DNA of 64,000 nucleotides, taken from contig PAAX01000015.1 in the NCBI GenBank assembly GCA_002698995.1, forward strand, positions 1 to 64,000, written 5' to 3'. Below, piece by piece: positions 51,917-61,511 of the stretch (within the stretch, counting starts at the first letter, position 1; each line of letters begins with the position of its first letter). The position numbers and the translations under genes were made by a program. The stretch is from Ignavibacteriota bacterium (GTDB lineage: Bacteria; Bacteroidota; Ignavibacteria; Ignavibacteriales; Melioribacteraceae). The notes under the pieces are model-generated. The model did not search any database. It saw nothing but the letters and a program-made list of their open reading frames with translations, and was not told the DNA's origin.

Positions 51917-52134
51917 AAAAATCAGTTCCTTTAATATGTTATAGTAGTAAACGAAAATAATTAGTTAGAATAGCAAAAACAACTTATTTAGAAAATATAG
52001 GATAAATAGATGTTGTTTATTAAATTTATATCGAGAATTTATTCGTTATTTGTAATTGTTTCTTTGAAAATAGATATTCCTTTATTTTGAATTGATTTCT
52101 TGACTTTTGAAGCATCAATCCTGATATTTACTAA

Positions 52135-52968
52135 ATGCGTAAAGATTTCCAATTAGAATTTAAAGATAATGAGATAATCAACTGCACAGTTTTTTATCCT
52201 TCCCAAAAAGTAATTTCAAAAACTATAGTTTTTGTTCATGGCTTTAAAGGATTTAAAGATTGGGGATTTGGTCCTTATTTATCCGAATATTTTAGACAAA
52301 AGGGATTTTGTGTTGTTGCTTTTAATTTCTCTTTAAATGGAATTGGAAATGATTTCCAAAATTTTACTGAATTTGATAAATTTGCAAGAAATACTATCAG
52401 CAGAGAAATTGACGAACTCAATTTTATTATTGAACATGTTTCAAATAATACTTTTGCAGATTTATCAACTAGCAAAATTGGTTTATTAGGTCACAGCAGA
52501 GGAGGTGCGGTTTCTATTCTTACTGCTGCACAAAACAAACAAATTAATGCTTTGTGTACTTGGGCTGCTGTTTCAAAGTTTGATAGATTTTCAAAGAGAC
52601 AAAAAGAAGAATGGCAGAAGAAAAAGGTTCTTGAAGTAATTAATGCAAGAACAAATCAAGTAATGAAAATGAATTATTCTTATTTGAAAGATATTTTGGA
52701 AAATAAAGATGATAAACTAAATATTGAAAAAAGTTTATCCAGCTTACAAATTCCATTATTAATTTGCCATGGTGAACAAGATATAGCTGTTCCGGTAAAA
52801 GAAGGTGAAAAGCTTTATAGTTGGTCAATTAAAGAAAGAACCGAATTTTTCTCAATTCCTAAAACGGGACATACTTTTGATATTAAACATCCGTTTGAGG
52901 AAAGCAATGAAAAATTTGAAAAACTTCTTTCAAAAACATCAGATTTTTTTACTAAATTTTTGAATTAA
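52135..52968 (+). CDS. Alpha/beta hydrolase
   Basis: A 277-residue cytoplasmic serine hydrolase. The oxyanion segment FVHGFKGFKDWG precedes the nucleophile elbow LLGHSRGG (Ser121); the acid is probably Asp in CHGEQDIAVPV and the base His in KTGHTFD. No signal peptide is seen. The protein resembles dienelactone-hydrolase/prolyl-oligopeptidase-like carboxylesterases, but the substrate is unknown. It is followed 22 bp later by bioY on the same strand. Confidence 0.85.
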   Translation: MRKDFQLEFKDNEIINCTVFYPSQKVISKTIVFVHGFKGFKDWGFGPYLSEYFRQKGFCVVAFNFSLNGIGNDFQNFTEFDKFARNTISREIDELNFIIEHVSNNTFADLSTSKIGLLGHSRGGAVSILTAAQNKQINALCTWAAVSKFDRFSKRQKEEWQKKKVLEVINARTNQVMKMNYSYLKDILENKDDKLNIEKSLSSLQIPLLICHGEQDIAVPVKEGEKLYSWSIKERTEFFSIPKTGHTFDIKHPFEESNEKFEKLLSKTSDFFTKFLN

Positions 52969-52990
52969 CTTTTTAGGAGTAAGTTGAATT

Positions 52991-53566
52991 ATGTTAAAAG
53001 AAGCAGTTAAGCAATCGAAAACAATTAGTGTGATAAGCAATGTCAAATCTTCTCAATTATTATGGATATTAGCTTTTTCTTTTTTAATGGTTTTAGCAGC
53101 AAATGTAGCTGTTCCTGTTAAACCTGTACCGTTTACTTTACAGACAATGATTGTGCTATTATCTGGTGCATTTTTAGGTGCTAGAAATGGTGCTTTTTCT
53201 CAAATTATTTATTTGGCATTAGGTTTAATTGGTTTACCGGTTTTTGCAAATTTTAATTTTGGTCCGGCTGCTTTAATTGGTCCAACCGGCGGATATTTAC
53301 TTTCATGGCCATTTGCAGCTTATTTAGTTGGATATTTAGTTGAAAGAAATAAATCGACACTTAATATTTCTTTAGCAATGATAGTAGCTCACATTTTAAT
53401 ACTTTTAACTGGTGCATTATATTTATCAGTTTTCTTTAATGGTAATTTGGAAACTGCATTATTCAGTGGAGCAATTATATTTACTCCTTGGGATGCAATT
53501 AAAGTTGTTGCCGCAATTAGTATTTATAAAGTATTATCAAGCAGATATCCTAAACTTCCTAAATAA
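52991..53566 (+). CDS. bioY: Biotin transporter S component BioY
   Basis: A 191-residue integral membrane protein, the substrate-binding S component of an ECF biotin transporter. The BioY signature runs from VPVKPVPFTLQTMIVLLSG through GARNG and FGPAALIGPTGGYLLSWP; about six membrane segments. The N-terminal 25 residues are a polar extension. No EcfA/EcfT genes lie nearby, so it may use a shared module or act alone. AGGAGT precedes the start by about 13 bases. Confidence 0.95.
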   Translation: MLKEAVKQSKTISVISNVKSSQLLWILAFSFLMVLAANVAVPVKPVPFTLQTMIVLLSGAFLGARNGAFSQIIYLALGLIGLPVFANFNFGPAALIGPTGGYLLSWPFAAYLVGYLVERNKSTLNISLAMIVAHILILLTGALYLSVFFNGNLETALFSGAIIFTPWDAIKVVAAISIYKVLSSRYPKLPK

Positions 53567-53578
53567 TTAGAAGATTAA

Positions 53579-55579
53579 ATGGAATTAAAGAATATAATCT
53601 TTACAATAGTATTTTTATCAGCTTTTGGCTTTTTAGCTTTTAGTTTGAATAGAGTTATTGGTTATTTAAAACTTGGTCAAAAAGAAAACAGATTTGATAA
53701 TATTTCTTCAAGAATTAAAAATGTTCTTAAAATTGCTTTTGCCCAATCTAAGTTATTGAGAGATCCGGTTGCAGGAAGCGTTCATTTTATTATTTTTTGG
53801 GGATTTATGCTTTTTATTTCTGCTGTTATCGAAGCAATAATTCAAGGCTTTTATTCTCCGTTTACATTTGAGTTTTTAGGACCGTTTTTTTCAGTAATTA
53901 CTATTGTACAAGATTTGTTTGGAGTTCTTGTAGTTCTTTCGGTACTTTTTGCATTATATAGAAGATTTATTCAAAAAATTAAAAGATTAGAAGTATCTAA
54001 AGAAGGGCAGCTTGATGCCGCTTTTATTTTGCTGTTAATAATGTTTGTCGTGCTTTCGATGTTCGGTCAAAATATTTCTTTGGTAGCAAAGCATAATTTT
54101 GAATTAGCAGCTTTTGAAATAAGACCTATTTCTTATCCTCTTGCTAAACTGTTTTATTCTGATCCTTCAACGGCAGTTTTTCCTTTTGAGATATTTTGGT
54201 GGATTCACATTCTGCTTGTATTCGGATTTATGAATTATCTCCCTTATTCCAAACATTTTCATGTTATAACTTCAATTCCAAATGTATTTTTCTCAAAGTT
54301 TGATGAGAAAAAATATGCTTTAAAACCGCTCAACCTTGAAGATGAAAACATTGAGCAGTTTGGAGCTTCAGATGTTGAACATCTCACATGGAAACAAATG
54401 CTTGATGGATATGCTTGTACGGAATGCGGCAGATGTACTTCTGCATGTCCCGCAGCAAATACAGGCAAGCCCCTTTCACCAAGGAAAATTATTGTTGATA
54501 TAAGACGTAGAGTGGAAGAAAAAGCTCCTTTAATGGCGGCTGGTATTGAAGAAAAAGAGGGAATTACCGATAAAACTCTTGTAAATGATTTTATAACTCC
54601 GGAAGAACTTTGGGCTTGTACAAGCTGTAATGCTTGTGTTTATGAATGCCCGGTTAGTATTGAGCATTTAGATTCTATTATTGAAATGAGAAGAAATCTT
54701 GTTTTAATGGAATCGAATTTTCCTCAAGAACTTAATACTGTATTTAAAAATCTAGAAACTAATTTTTCACCTTGGGCTTTTAATCATCAAGATAGAGCAG
54801 CTTGGGCTGAAGGTATGGATATCAAAACTATGTCTGAAGACTCAAATGCAGAAGTTCTATTCTGGGTTGGATGTGCCGGTTCTTATGATTCAAGATACCA
54901 AAAAGTTACAAAAGCATTTGCAAATATTATGAAAGAAGCCGGAGTAAATTTTAGAATTCTTGGTACTGAAGAAAAATGTAATGGTGATACTGCAAGAAGA
55001 TTAGGAAATGAGTATCTTGCTCAAATGATGATGCAGGAAAATGTTGAAACTCTTAATGGTTATAATGTTAAAAAAATTGTAACAGGTTGTCCACATTGCT
55101 TTAATTCATTGAAGAATGAATATCCGCAGTTCGGAGGTAATTTTGAAGTTCAGCATCATTCGGAAATGATTGAAGAATTAATTGAAAAAGGTAAAATTCA
55201 ATTAAAAGATGAAGAAGTAAAATCAAAAACAACTTTTCATGATTCTTGTTATCTTGGCAGATATAATAATATTTATGATGAACCAAGAAATCCTCTCAAA
55301 CAAGTTAAAGGTTTAGAACTTGTTGAAATGGAAAGAAATAAGGATAAAGGATTTTGCTGCGGTGCAGGCGGCGGAAGAATGTTTATGGAAGAAACCATTG
55401 GAACCAGAATTAATGTAAACAGAACGGAAGAAGCTTTAAACACAGGTGCAGATACAATAGCTTCTGCTTGTCCTTTCTGTATGACGATGATGTCTGATGG
55501 GGTTAAATCATTTGAAAAACAAGACGAAGTCTCAGTTAAAGACATTGCAGAAATAGTCTGGGAAAACATACAAAAATAA
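53579..55579 (+). CDS. Membrane Fe-S oxidoreductase (HdrD/CCG type)
   Basis: A 666-residue protein with an N-terminal NarI-like membrane domain (about 1-245, five or six segments, His residues for hemes such as in SVHFIIFWGF and WWIHILLVFG). Two 4Fe-4S motifs follow (CTECGRCTSACP, CTSCNACVYECP). Two CCG domains complete it (VGCAG...CPHCFNS; DSCYLGRY...GFCCGAGGG...CPFC). The architecture matches proteins proposed to link electron-transfer flavoprotein to menaquinone. The acyl-CoA dehydrogenase 1.7 kb upstream on the other strand supports that link. No EtfAB genes are in the window. Confidence 0.85.
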   Translation: MELKNIIFTIVFLSAFGFLAFSLNRVIGYLKLGQKENRFDNISSRIKNVLKIAFAQSKLLRDPVAGSVHFIIFWGFMLFISAVIEAIIQGFYSPFTFEFLGPFFSVITIVQDLFGVLVVLSVLFALYRRFIQKIKRLEVSKEGQLDAAFILLLIMFVVLSMFGQNISLVAKHNFELAAFEIRPISYPLAKLFYSDPSTAVFPFEIFWWIHILLVFGFMNYLPYSKHFHVITSIPNVFFSKFDEKKYALKPLNLEDENIEQFGASDVEHLTWKQMLDGYACTECGRCTSACPAANTGKPLSPRKIIVDIRRRVEEKAPLMAAGIEEKEGITDKTLVNDFITPEELWACTSCNACVYECPVSIEHLDSIIEMRRNLVLMESNFPQELNTVFKNLETNFSPWAFNHQDRAAWAEGMDIKTMSEDSNAEVLFWVGCAGSYDSRYQKVTKAFANIMKEAGVNFRILGTEEKCNGDTARRLGNEYLAQMMMQENVETLNGYNVKKIVTGCPHCFNSLKNEYPQFGGNFEVQHHSEMIEELIEKGKIQLKDEEVKSKTTFHDSCYLGRYNNIYDEPRNPLKQVKGLELVEMERNKDKGFCCGAGGGRMFMEETIGTRINVNRTEEALNTGADTIASACPFCMTMMSDGVKSFEKQDEVSVKDIAEIVWENIQK

Positions 55580-55592
55580 AGGAGGAAGTACA

Positions 55593-55778
55593 ATGAGTGA
55601 AAAATATCAACAACTATTGGATCATGTAAAAAGTTTAGAACATGACGTAGAAAAATTCTATGTTAAAGGTCAAGCTGCTGCCGGAACTCGTTTGAGAAAA
55701 GGTTTAAGTGATCTAAAAAAATTAGCTCAAGATATTAGAAATGAAGTACAAGATATAAAAACACAAAGAAAAGCTTAA
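55593..55778 (+). CDS. Histone H1-like protein Hc1
   Basis: A 61-residue basic, helical, cytoplasmic protein matching the Hc1 family found in Bacteroidetes and Chlamydia: a helix with HVKSLEHDVEKFYVKGQAAAGTRLRKGL, then DLKKLAQDIRNEV and a Lys/Arg tail. It may bind DNA non-specifically. A strong AAAGGAGG precedes the ATG, and it lies 13 bp after the Fe-S gene but may have its own promoter. A hairpin with a T run follows. Confidence 0.85.
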   Translation: MSEKYQQLLDHVKSLEHDVEKFYVKGQAAAGTRLRKGLSDLKKLAQDIRNEVQDIKTQRKA

Positions 55779-55803
55779 AAAAATTCTGTAAAACTAATTT
55801 TTG

Positions 55804-55840
55804 AGGCTATCTTATCATAATTGTAGGATAGCCTTTTTTA
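55804..55840 (+). terminator. Rho-independent terminator after the Hc1 gene
   Basis: AGGCTATC (55804-55811) pairs with GATAGCCT (55827-55834), then a T run. It lies 25 bases after the stop and just before the CapA start. Confidence 0.85.
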
Positions 55841-55848
55841 ATATTTAT

Positions 55849-57090
55849 ATGATCAAATTAATCAAATCTATTTTTTTTATAATCGTTTTTTCTTTAATTC
55901 TAACTGCTCAGGAAAGAATTACAATTTCTGCAGTTGGCGATTTAATGGTTCATTCAACACAATTTAAATATGCTCAAGTTGATAAAGATAGTTTTGACTT
56001 TAATCCTGTATTCAAATATGTAAAACCTATTTTTGATAAATCAGATTTTGTGATTGGCAATCTTGAAACTGTTGTAGCAGGTTCAAAATATGGTTATTCA
56101 GGTTATCCTTTATTTAATACTCCAATTGATTTTCTAGATGGATTAATGTTTGCCGGATTCGATTACGTTAGTTTTGCAAATAATCATTCATTAGATAAAG
56201 GTTTACAAGGATTAATAAATTCATTGAGAAATCTTAGAGAAAAAGGGATACATTATTCCGGTGCAAATATTGATGAAAATGAGAAAGATTCATTAAAAAT
56301 TTATGAGATAAACAATATCAAGTTTGCAATTCTCAGCTATTCATACGGAAGTAATCTTAATCCACTAACTGATAGAAATGATTTTCATTTTAATTTTATT
56401 GATAAGAATGAAATTAAAACGGAAATCAAAAAATATAGAGATGCCGGTACTGATTTGATAATTATGTTTTACCATTTTGGAAATGAATATCAAAGAAAAC
56501 CTTCACCTTATCAAGTAGATATAGTAAATGCATCACTTGAATTTGGCGCCGATGTTATTATTGGTGCTCATCCACATGTACCTCAACCGATTGAAATAAA
56601 ACACTCATCCAAATCAAATATTGATTCTGTTCTTGTTGCATATTCATTAGGTAATTTTATTTCAAATCAAAGATGGCGTTATTCTGATGGCGGACCTATT
56701 GTAAACTTAACAGTAGAAAAAGACAACTCAACAAATAAATTAAAGTTGGTTTCAGTAGATGTCATTCCGACTTGGGTATTTAAAGGTAATACGGAAAATG
56801 GCTCCGAGTATATTATTTTTCCATCACAATTATCGTCAAAAGATTTTGAAATTGACTATTTTAGCAAGTCTGATTATTCTGAAATGAGTATAAGTTTTAA
56901 TGATATTAAAGAAATTATGATTCCACAAGAATCAAAAATTGTAAAGCTTTATTGGCCTTACAAATCAAATTTTAGTGAGATCTCATTTAAGTCTTTTGAA
57001 ATTGTAACTCCTCAAAGAGATTTCTCTAAAGAATTAACTTATGAACAAGAAAGCAAGTTTATCCATAATTTTTCTAACGGTATTTATTGA
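55849..57090 (+). CDS. CapA family (poly-gamma-glutamate synthesis-like) protein
   Basis: A 413-residue exported protein. I start it at the ATG giving MIKLIKSIFF, which begins a signal peptide (cleavage near LILTAQ); an earlier in-frame ATG lies in the preceding terminator. The metallophosphoesterase-like motifs of CapA are present: ISAVGDLMVHS, GNLETVV, FANNHSLDKG, IIMFYHFGNEY, GAHPHVPQ and YSLGNFISNQ. No CapB or CapC genes are nearby, so a role in poly-glutamate is not supported; a cell-envelope hydrolase is possible. It overlaps the MFS gene by 50 bases. Confidence 0.9.
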   Translation: MIKLIKSIFFIIVFSLILTAQERITISAVGDLMVHSTQFKYAQVDKDSFDFNPVFKYVKPIFDKSDFVIGNLETVVAGSKYGYSGYPLFNTPIDFLDGLMFAGFDYVSFANNHSLDKGLQGLINSLRNLREKGIHYSGANIDENEKDSLKIYEINNIKFAILSYSYGSNLNPLTDRNDFHFNFIDKNEIKTEIKKYRDAGTDLIIMFYHFGNEYQRKPSPYQVDIVNASLEFGADVIIGAHPHVPQPIEIKHSSKSNIDSVLVAYSLGNFISNQRWRYSDGGPIVNLTVEKDNSTNKLKLVSVDVIPTWVFKGNTENGSEYIIFPSQLSSKDFEIDYFSKSDYSEMSISFNDIKEIMIPQESKIVKLYWPYKSNFSEISFKSFEIVTPQRDFSKELTYEQESKFIHNFSNGIY

Positions 57091-58225
57091 CCTTCTGGGA
57101 TTTGGAATCCTTATTCCAATTTTACCAACTTTTGCAGCAAAAGATTTAGGTATTTCTGATTTTGGAATTGGAATTATTGTTGCAATCTTCTCATTTATTC
57201 AATTTATTTTCAATCCTTATCTCGGTAAAATGTCAGATAAATTTGGACGAAGACCTTTAATATTAATAACACTTTTAATTTCATCAATCTCTTATATTAT
57301 TTTTGCTTTTGCTCATTCATTTTGGATGCTTTTCTTTGCAAGACTTTTAGCCGGAGTAGGAGGAAGTAATATTGGTGTTGCTCAAGCTTATGTTGCAGAT
57401 GTAACTTCAAAGGAAAAACGATCTAAAGGAATGGGAATTATTGGTGCTGCATTTGGATTAGGTTTTGTTTTTGGTCCTATGATTGGAGGCATTCTGTCAA
57501 AATTCGGTTATTCTGCTGTTGGATTTGCAAGTGCATCTTTTTCTTTTTTGGCTTTTGCATTTGCTTATTTTCTTTTACCGGAATCAATTAAGGAAAAGTC
57601 AAAATCTGTTGAGAGAAAATTTGAAATTATAAATCTTAGTTTGGTAAAACGAATATTGACCGATAAAGTAGTTGGACTTTTTGTAATCATTTTTTTCATA
57701 ATAGTTTTTTCGATGGCTAATATTTACGGTACTTTTTCTTTAATGGGTTACAAGGTTTATAATTTTAGTGATTTAGAGATTGGTTATTTATTCGGAATTA
57801 TTGGGTTAATAGGTGCTGTAATTCAAGGTGGATTAATAAATAAATTAAACAAAATTTTTAGTGATAAATCATTAATTCTAATTGGAATATTTTTAATGAT
57901 TCCCGGTCTTGGCCTTTTACCGTATGGACAAAATTTCCTCGGTGTTGCAATTATAGCTTCAGTTCTTGCATTAGGAACAGGCTTACTGCAGCCTACTGTT
58001 TTAAGTATGATATCTAAATTTTCACCTGATAATGAACAAGGAAGTATTCTCGGGATGAATCAATCTTTTGCTTCTTTGGCCAGGGTTTTAGGTCCTCTTT
58101 GGGGAGGATTCGCTTATGATTTTATCGGGTTTCAATTCCCGTTTTTAACCGGAGCTGCTTTTACTTTAGTAACTTTTTTAATTGCTCTGGTATTATTAAA
58201 TTCATTAGTATTAAAAGAAAGTTAA
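57041..58225 (+). CDS. MFS transporter (TetA/DHA1-like)
   Basis: A 394-residue protein with about 12 membrane segments. LLGFGILIPILP and GKMSDKFGRRPLI (loop 2-3 motif A) are typical of the DHA1 drug:proton antiporters. The start lies 50 bases inside capA; no later ATG keeps the first helix, so this start is supported. The substrate is unknown. It ends 2 bp before the dihydrouridine synthase gene. Confidence 0.92.
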   Translation: MNKKASLSIIFLTVFIDLLGFGILIPILPTFAAKDLGISDFGIGIIVAIFSFIQFIFNPYLGKMSDKFGRRPLILITLLISSISYIIFAFAHSFWMLFFARLLAGVGGSNIGVAQAYVADVTSKEKRSKGMGIIGAAFGLGFVFGPMIGGILSKFGYSAVGFASASFSFLAFAFAYFLLPESIKEKSKSVERKFEIINLSLVKRILTDKVVGLFVIIFFIIVFSMANIYGTFSLMGYKVYNFSDLEIGYLFGIIGLIGAVIQGGLINKLNKIFSDKSLILIGIFLMIPGLGLLPYGQNFLGVAIIASVLALGTGLLQPTVLSMISKFSPDNEQGSILGMNQSFASLARVLGPLWGGFAYDFIGFQFPFLTGAAFTLVTFLIALVLLNSLVLKES

Positions 58226-58227
58226 CT

Positions 58228-59226
58228 ATGTGGAAAATAAATAACATTGAAATAAAAAATGCATTACTGCTTGCTCCAATGGAAGATGTAACTGATATTG
58301 GATTTAGAAAATTATTAAAAGAACTAGGTGCTGATATAGTTTATACTGAATTTGTGAATTCAGATGGATTAATTAGGAACAATAAGAAAACCGCAAAAAA
58401 GCTTGAAATTACTGAAGAAGAACGACCTGTTGGCATTCAAATTTACGGTAGTGATATAAAAGCAATGGTTGAAGCTGCAAAAATTGCAGAGGAGAAAAAC
58501 CCGGATATTATTGATATAAATGCAGGATGCTGGGTAAAAAAAGTTGCTAACAGAGGAGCTGGTGCCGGATTACTTAAAGATCCGTGCTATATGAAAGAAA
58601 TGGTGAAATCGATTGTTGAGGCAGTAAATATTCCTGTAACAGTAAAAACAAGATTAGGCTGGGATAATGATTCTATAATGATTGTTGAAGTTGCCCAAAT
58701 GCTTGAAGATGTTGGTGCTCAAGCACTTACAATTCATTGTAGAACAAGACAGCAAGGACACAGCGGCGAACCGGCTTGGGAATGGATTCCTAAAGTGAAA
58801 GAAAAAGTTAAAATTCCTGTTGCGGTTAACGGCGGAGTTTTTACAGGTTATGATTCAAAAAGGGCTTTTGATGAAACCGGTGCTGATGCTGTAATGATTG
58901 CAAGAGGAGCAATTGAAAATCCTTGGATTTTCAGAGAATCAAAAGAAGTTATGGAATATGGGTTTATTAAAACAGAATTAACTATTGATGAAAGAATTGA
59001 GACAGCTTTAAAACATTTGAGATATGAGATTGCAGTTAAAGATGAGGAGAGAAGAGCGGTAATACCTTTCAGAAAATATTATACTGGTTATCTTAAAGGA
59101 TTATACAATGCATCTTCAATAAGAAGGGAATTAATGAATTATGAATCTTACCAGCCTATTGAAGAGATTCTTTATAAATATCTCGATTTTCTAAAAAACT
59201 ATTATAATACTGAAGAAGCTGTTTAG
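58228..59226 (+). CDS. dus: tRNA-dihydrouridine synthase
   Basis: A 332-residue FMN enzyme that reduces uridine in the tRNA D-loop. LLAPMEDVTD binds FMN, and the catalytic Cys is in INAGCWVKKVANRGAGAG. Most Dus proteins have GCP at that point; here Pro is replaced by Trp. TVKTRLGWD, IHCRTRQQGHSG, VNGGV and GADAVMIARGAIENPW complete the fold. It is most like DusB. It is translated 2 bp after the MFS gene and 2 bp before the PAP2-like gene. Confidence 0.93.
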   Translation: MWKINNIEIKNALLLAPMEDVTDIGFRKLLKELGADIVYTEFVNSDGLIRNNKKTAKKLEITEEERPVGIQIYGSDIKAMVEAAKIAEEKNPDIIDINAGCWVKKVANRGAGAGLLKDPCYMKEMVKSIVEAVNIPVTVKTRLGWDNDSIMIVEVAQMLEDVGAQALTIHCRTRQQGHSGEPAWEWIPKVKEKVKIPVAVNGGVFTGYDSKRAFDETGADAVMIARGAIENPWIFRESKEVMEYGFIKTELTIDERIETALKHLRYEIAVKDEERRAVIPFRKYYTGYLKGLYNASSIRRELMNYESYQPIEEILYKYLDFLKNYYNTEEAV

Positions 59227-59228
59227 TT

Positions 59229-59816
59229 TTGAATTCTGGTTTTCTATATAAACTAGCAAGAATTACAACAAACATTTTTGTTCCTCCGGTAAATACTCTA
59301 ATTCTTTTTGTTATTATTATTTTTTATCAGTTCGAATCAAAACAAGATCAAATTCTTGCTCTTTCTGTTGCGTTTCTTTTTTCTTTTTTTCTTCCCATAT
59401 TATTTTTTATCTGGCTTCGTAGAAAAGATTTAGTTGCTGATGTGGATGCAACTAATAAAGAAGAACGAACAATTCCTTATTTATTCGGTATATTACTTTG
59501 CATTATCGCTCTTTTGATCAGCTATTATTTTTGGGGATTTACTTTATTTTCAAAAATATGGCTTATTTATTCCGTTAATACCATTTTGCTTATAACTATA
59601 AATAAATTTTGGAAAATTAGTGCACATGCAATAGGAATGTCTGCTCCTATTGGAGCACTATTTTTTGTTTTAGGGCAGCCTTCCCTAATAGCACTGGTTT
59701 TGTTGTTATATATTGGTTGGACAAGATTATACCTAAAAAAACACACCATTTCGCAAATTATAGCTGGTTCAATTTTCGGTTTCTTCTTAACTTACTTACA
59801 ATTATTAATTTATTAA
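59229..59816 (+). CDS. PAP2-like membrane protein
   Basis: A 195-residue protein with five or six membrane segments, starting with TTG. It has a reduced PAP2 (lipid phosphatase) pattern: KISAHAIGMSAPIGA resembles the SxHA motif 2, and RLYLKKHTISQIIAGSIFG the R-x5-H motif 3. The first motif (KxxxxxxRP) is only loosely matched by NKEERTIPYLF. It may act on a membrane lipid phosphate, or it may have lost activity. It is co-directional with dus and polX with tiny gaps. Confidence 0.75.
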   Translation: MNSGFLYKLARITTNIFVPPVNTLILFVIIIFYQFESKQDQILALSVAFLFSFFLPILFFIWLRRKDLVADVDATNKEERTIPYLFGILLCIIALLISYYFWGFTLFSKIWLIYSVNTILLITINKFWKISAHAIGMSAPIGALFFVLGQPSLIALVLLLYIGWTRLYLKKHTISQIIAGSIFGFFLTYLQLLIY

Positions 59817-59827
59817 GATGAGTTAAA

Positions 59828-61501
59828 ATGTCATTAAAGAAAGAACTAATTTCTCTACTTGAAGATATGTCGGAACTAATGGAGTTAAAGGGAGAAAATA
59901 AATTTAAAATAGCTGCATTTAAGAATGGTGCAAATATTTTAAGACAATTAGATAATTTAGAAGAACTTCTAAATCAAAATGAACTAAAAAATGTAAAGGG
60001 TATTGGCAAAGGTTTATTAGGAGTTATTAATGAATTTATTGATGAAGGAGAAGTAAAGGAGTTAAATGATTTACGGAGCACGACTCCAAACATTATGGTT
60101 GAAATGCTTCAAATAAGAGGAATGGGAGCAAAAAAGATAAAGTTAATTTACGATGAATTATCACCAAAAGATTTAAATGATTTAGAAGAATTATGCAGAC
60201 AAAATAAGATTCAAAATTTAAAGGGATTTAGTAAAAAAACTGAAGAATCGATTATAGATGAATTAAAAAGGATAAAGGAAAGCTCTTCAAAAATACTTTT
60301 GCATCATGCATTTATGATTGGAGAGCATATAAAAAATGATCTTAATGAGCTAAAATCCGTGCTCCAATGTGAATTTGTTGGAGAAATGAGAAGAATTAGG
60401 GAAGTAATTTCACAAATTGAGCTTATTTGCTTGGTAAACAGCGATAAAATATTTCACCAAGATTGCGTTAACATATTACATGAAAATGATTTAACGCTAA
60501 TCACCGAAGAAAATAATAAGCTTGTTTTCGTTGATTCTAGGAAAATTAGAATAGTAATACACTATTTTGATAACGAGATTGTTTTTATTAAGAATAAATT
60601 TCTCCTAACCGGTGATGAAAGTTTTGTGAATAATTTCGATTTGAGTAAAAATTATAAATCGGAGCAAGAAATATTTACTTCATCTAAAATTCAATTTATT
60701 ATTCCGGAAATGCGGGAGCACGAAATTATTGAGAAAAATGGAATTCAAAATTTTTCTAATTCTGATCTTGAATTGAAATCGTTTAGAGGTTTTTTTCATT
60801 TTCACTCAACTTGGTCCGATGGCAATAATTCAATTAAAGAAATGATAGATGAAGGGAGCAGACTTGGATTCAAATATTTTGCTCTATGCGATCATAGCAA
60901 ATCCGCTTATTATGCTAATGGATTAAATGAAAAAAGACTTATTGAACAGCATAAAGAAATAGATGAGATCAATAAAAATTCCGATTTTAGAGTTTATAAG
61001 GGAATTGAGTCAGATATACTGAAAGATGGTTTTTTGGATTATTCTGATGAAATTTTAAAGCAGTTTGAGTTTGTTGTGGCCTCAATTCACAGCATTTTTA
61101 ATCTTGAAGAAGATGAAATGACAAGAAGAATCATAAGTGCGATTGAAAATCCTTATACTGATTTACTTGCACATCCAACCGGAAGGTTGCTTTTAACACG
61201 TGATGGATATAAGGTAAATATTCACAAAGTTATAGATGCATGCTCCCAAAATGATGTTGCGATCGAAATAAATACAAATCCACATAGATTGGATTTGGAT
61301 TGGAGAAATATTTTGTATGCTAGAGAAAGAGGAGTAAAGTTTTCGATAAATCCTGATGCTCATTCAATAGATGGAATTCATGATATAAATTATGGGATCA
61401 TGATTGCCAGAAAAGGGGGAATTTTAGCATCTGAAGTAATTAATTGTTTTGAAGAAAAAGAGTTTCAAAAATATATAAATAGAAAAGTAAAAAGAATTTA
61501 A
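59828..61501 (+). CDS. polX: PolX-family protein: degenerate polymerase, intact PHP domain
   Basis: A 557-residue protein of the bacterial PolX type. Residues 1-150 carry the helix-hairpin-helix part (VKGIGKGLLGVINEF; IRGMGAKKIKLIY). The palm region has GEMRRIREVISQIEL (185-199) in place of GSxRRxxExxxDxD: Gln196 and Glu198 replace the catalytic aspartates. Residues about 318-550 form a PHP domain with its metal-binding motifs intact (HFHSTWSDG, CDHSKSA, ASIHS, LAHPTGR, EINTNPHR, NPDAHS). It is therefore likely to be a PHP nuclease or phosphatase, without polymerase activity. Confidence 0.9.
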   Translation: MSLKKELISLLEDMSELMELKGENKFKIAAFKNGANILRQLDNLEELLNQNELKNVKGIGKGLLGVINEFIDEGEVKELNDLRSTTPNIMVEMLQIRGMGAKKIKLIYDELSPKDLNDLEELCRQNKIQNLKGFSKKTEESIIDELKRIKESSSKILLHHAFMIGEHIKNDLNELKSVLQCEFVGEMRRIREVISQIELICLVNSDKIFHQDCVNILHENDLTLITEENNKLVFVDSRKIRIVIHYFDNEIVFIKNKFLLTGDESFVNNFDLSKNYKSEQEIFTSSKIQFIIPEMREHEIIEKNGIQNFSNSDLELKSFRGFFHFHSTWSDGNNSIKEMIDEGSRLGFKYFALCDHSKSAYYANGLNEKRLIEQHKEIDEINKNSDFRVYKGIESDILKDGFLDYSDEILKQFEFVVASIHSIFNLEEDEMTRRIISAIENPYTDLLAHPTGRLLLTRDGYKVNIHKVIDACSQNDVAIEINTNPHRLDLDWRNILYARERGVKFSINPDAHSIDGIHDINYGIMIARKGGILASEVINCFEEKEFQKYINRKVKRI

Positions 61502-61511
61502 CGGAGCAGAT

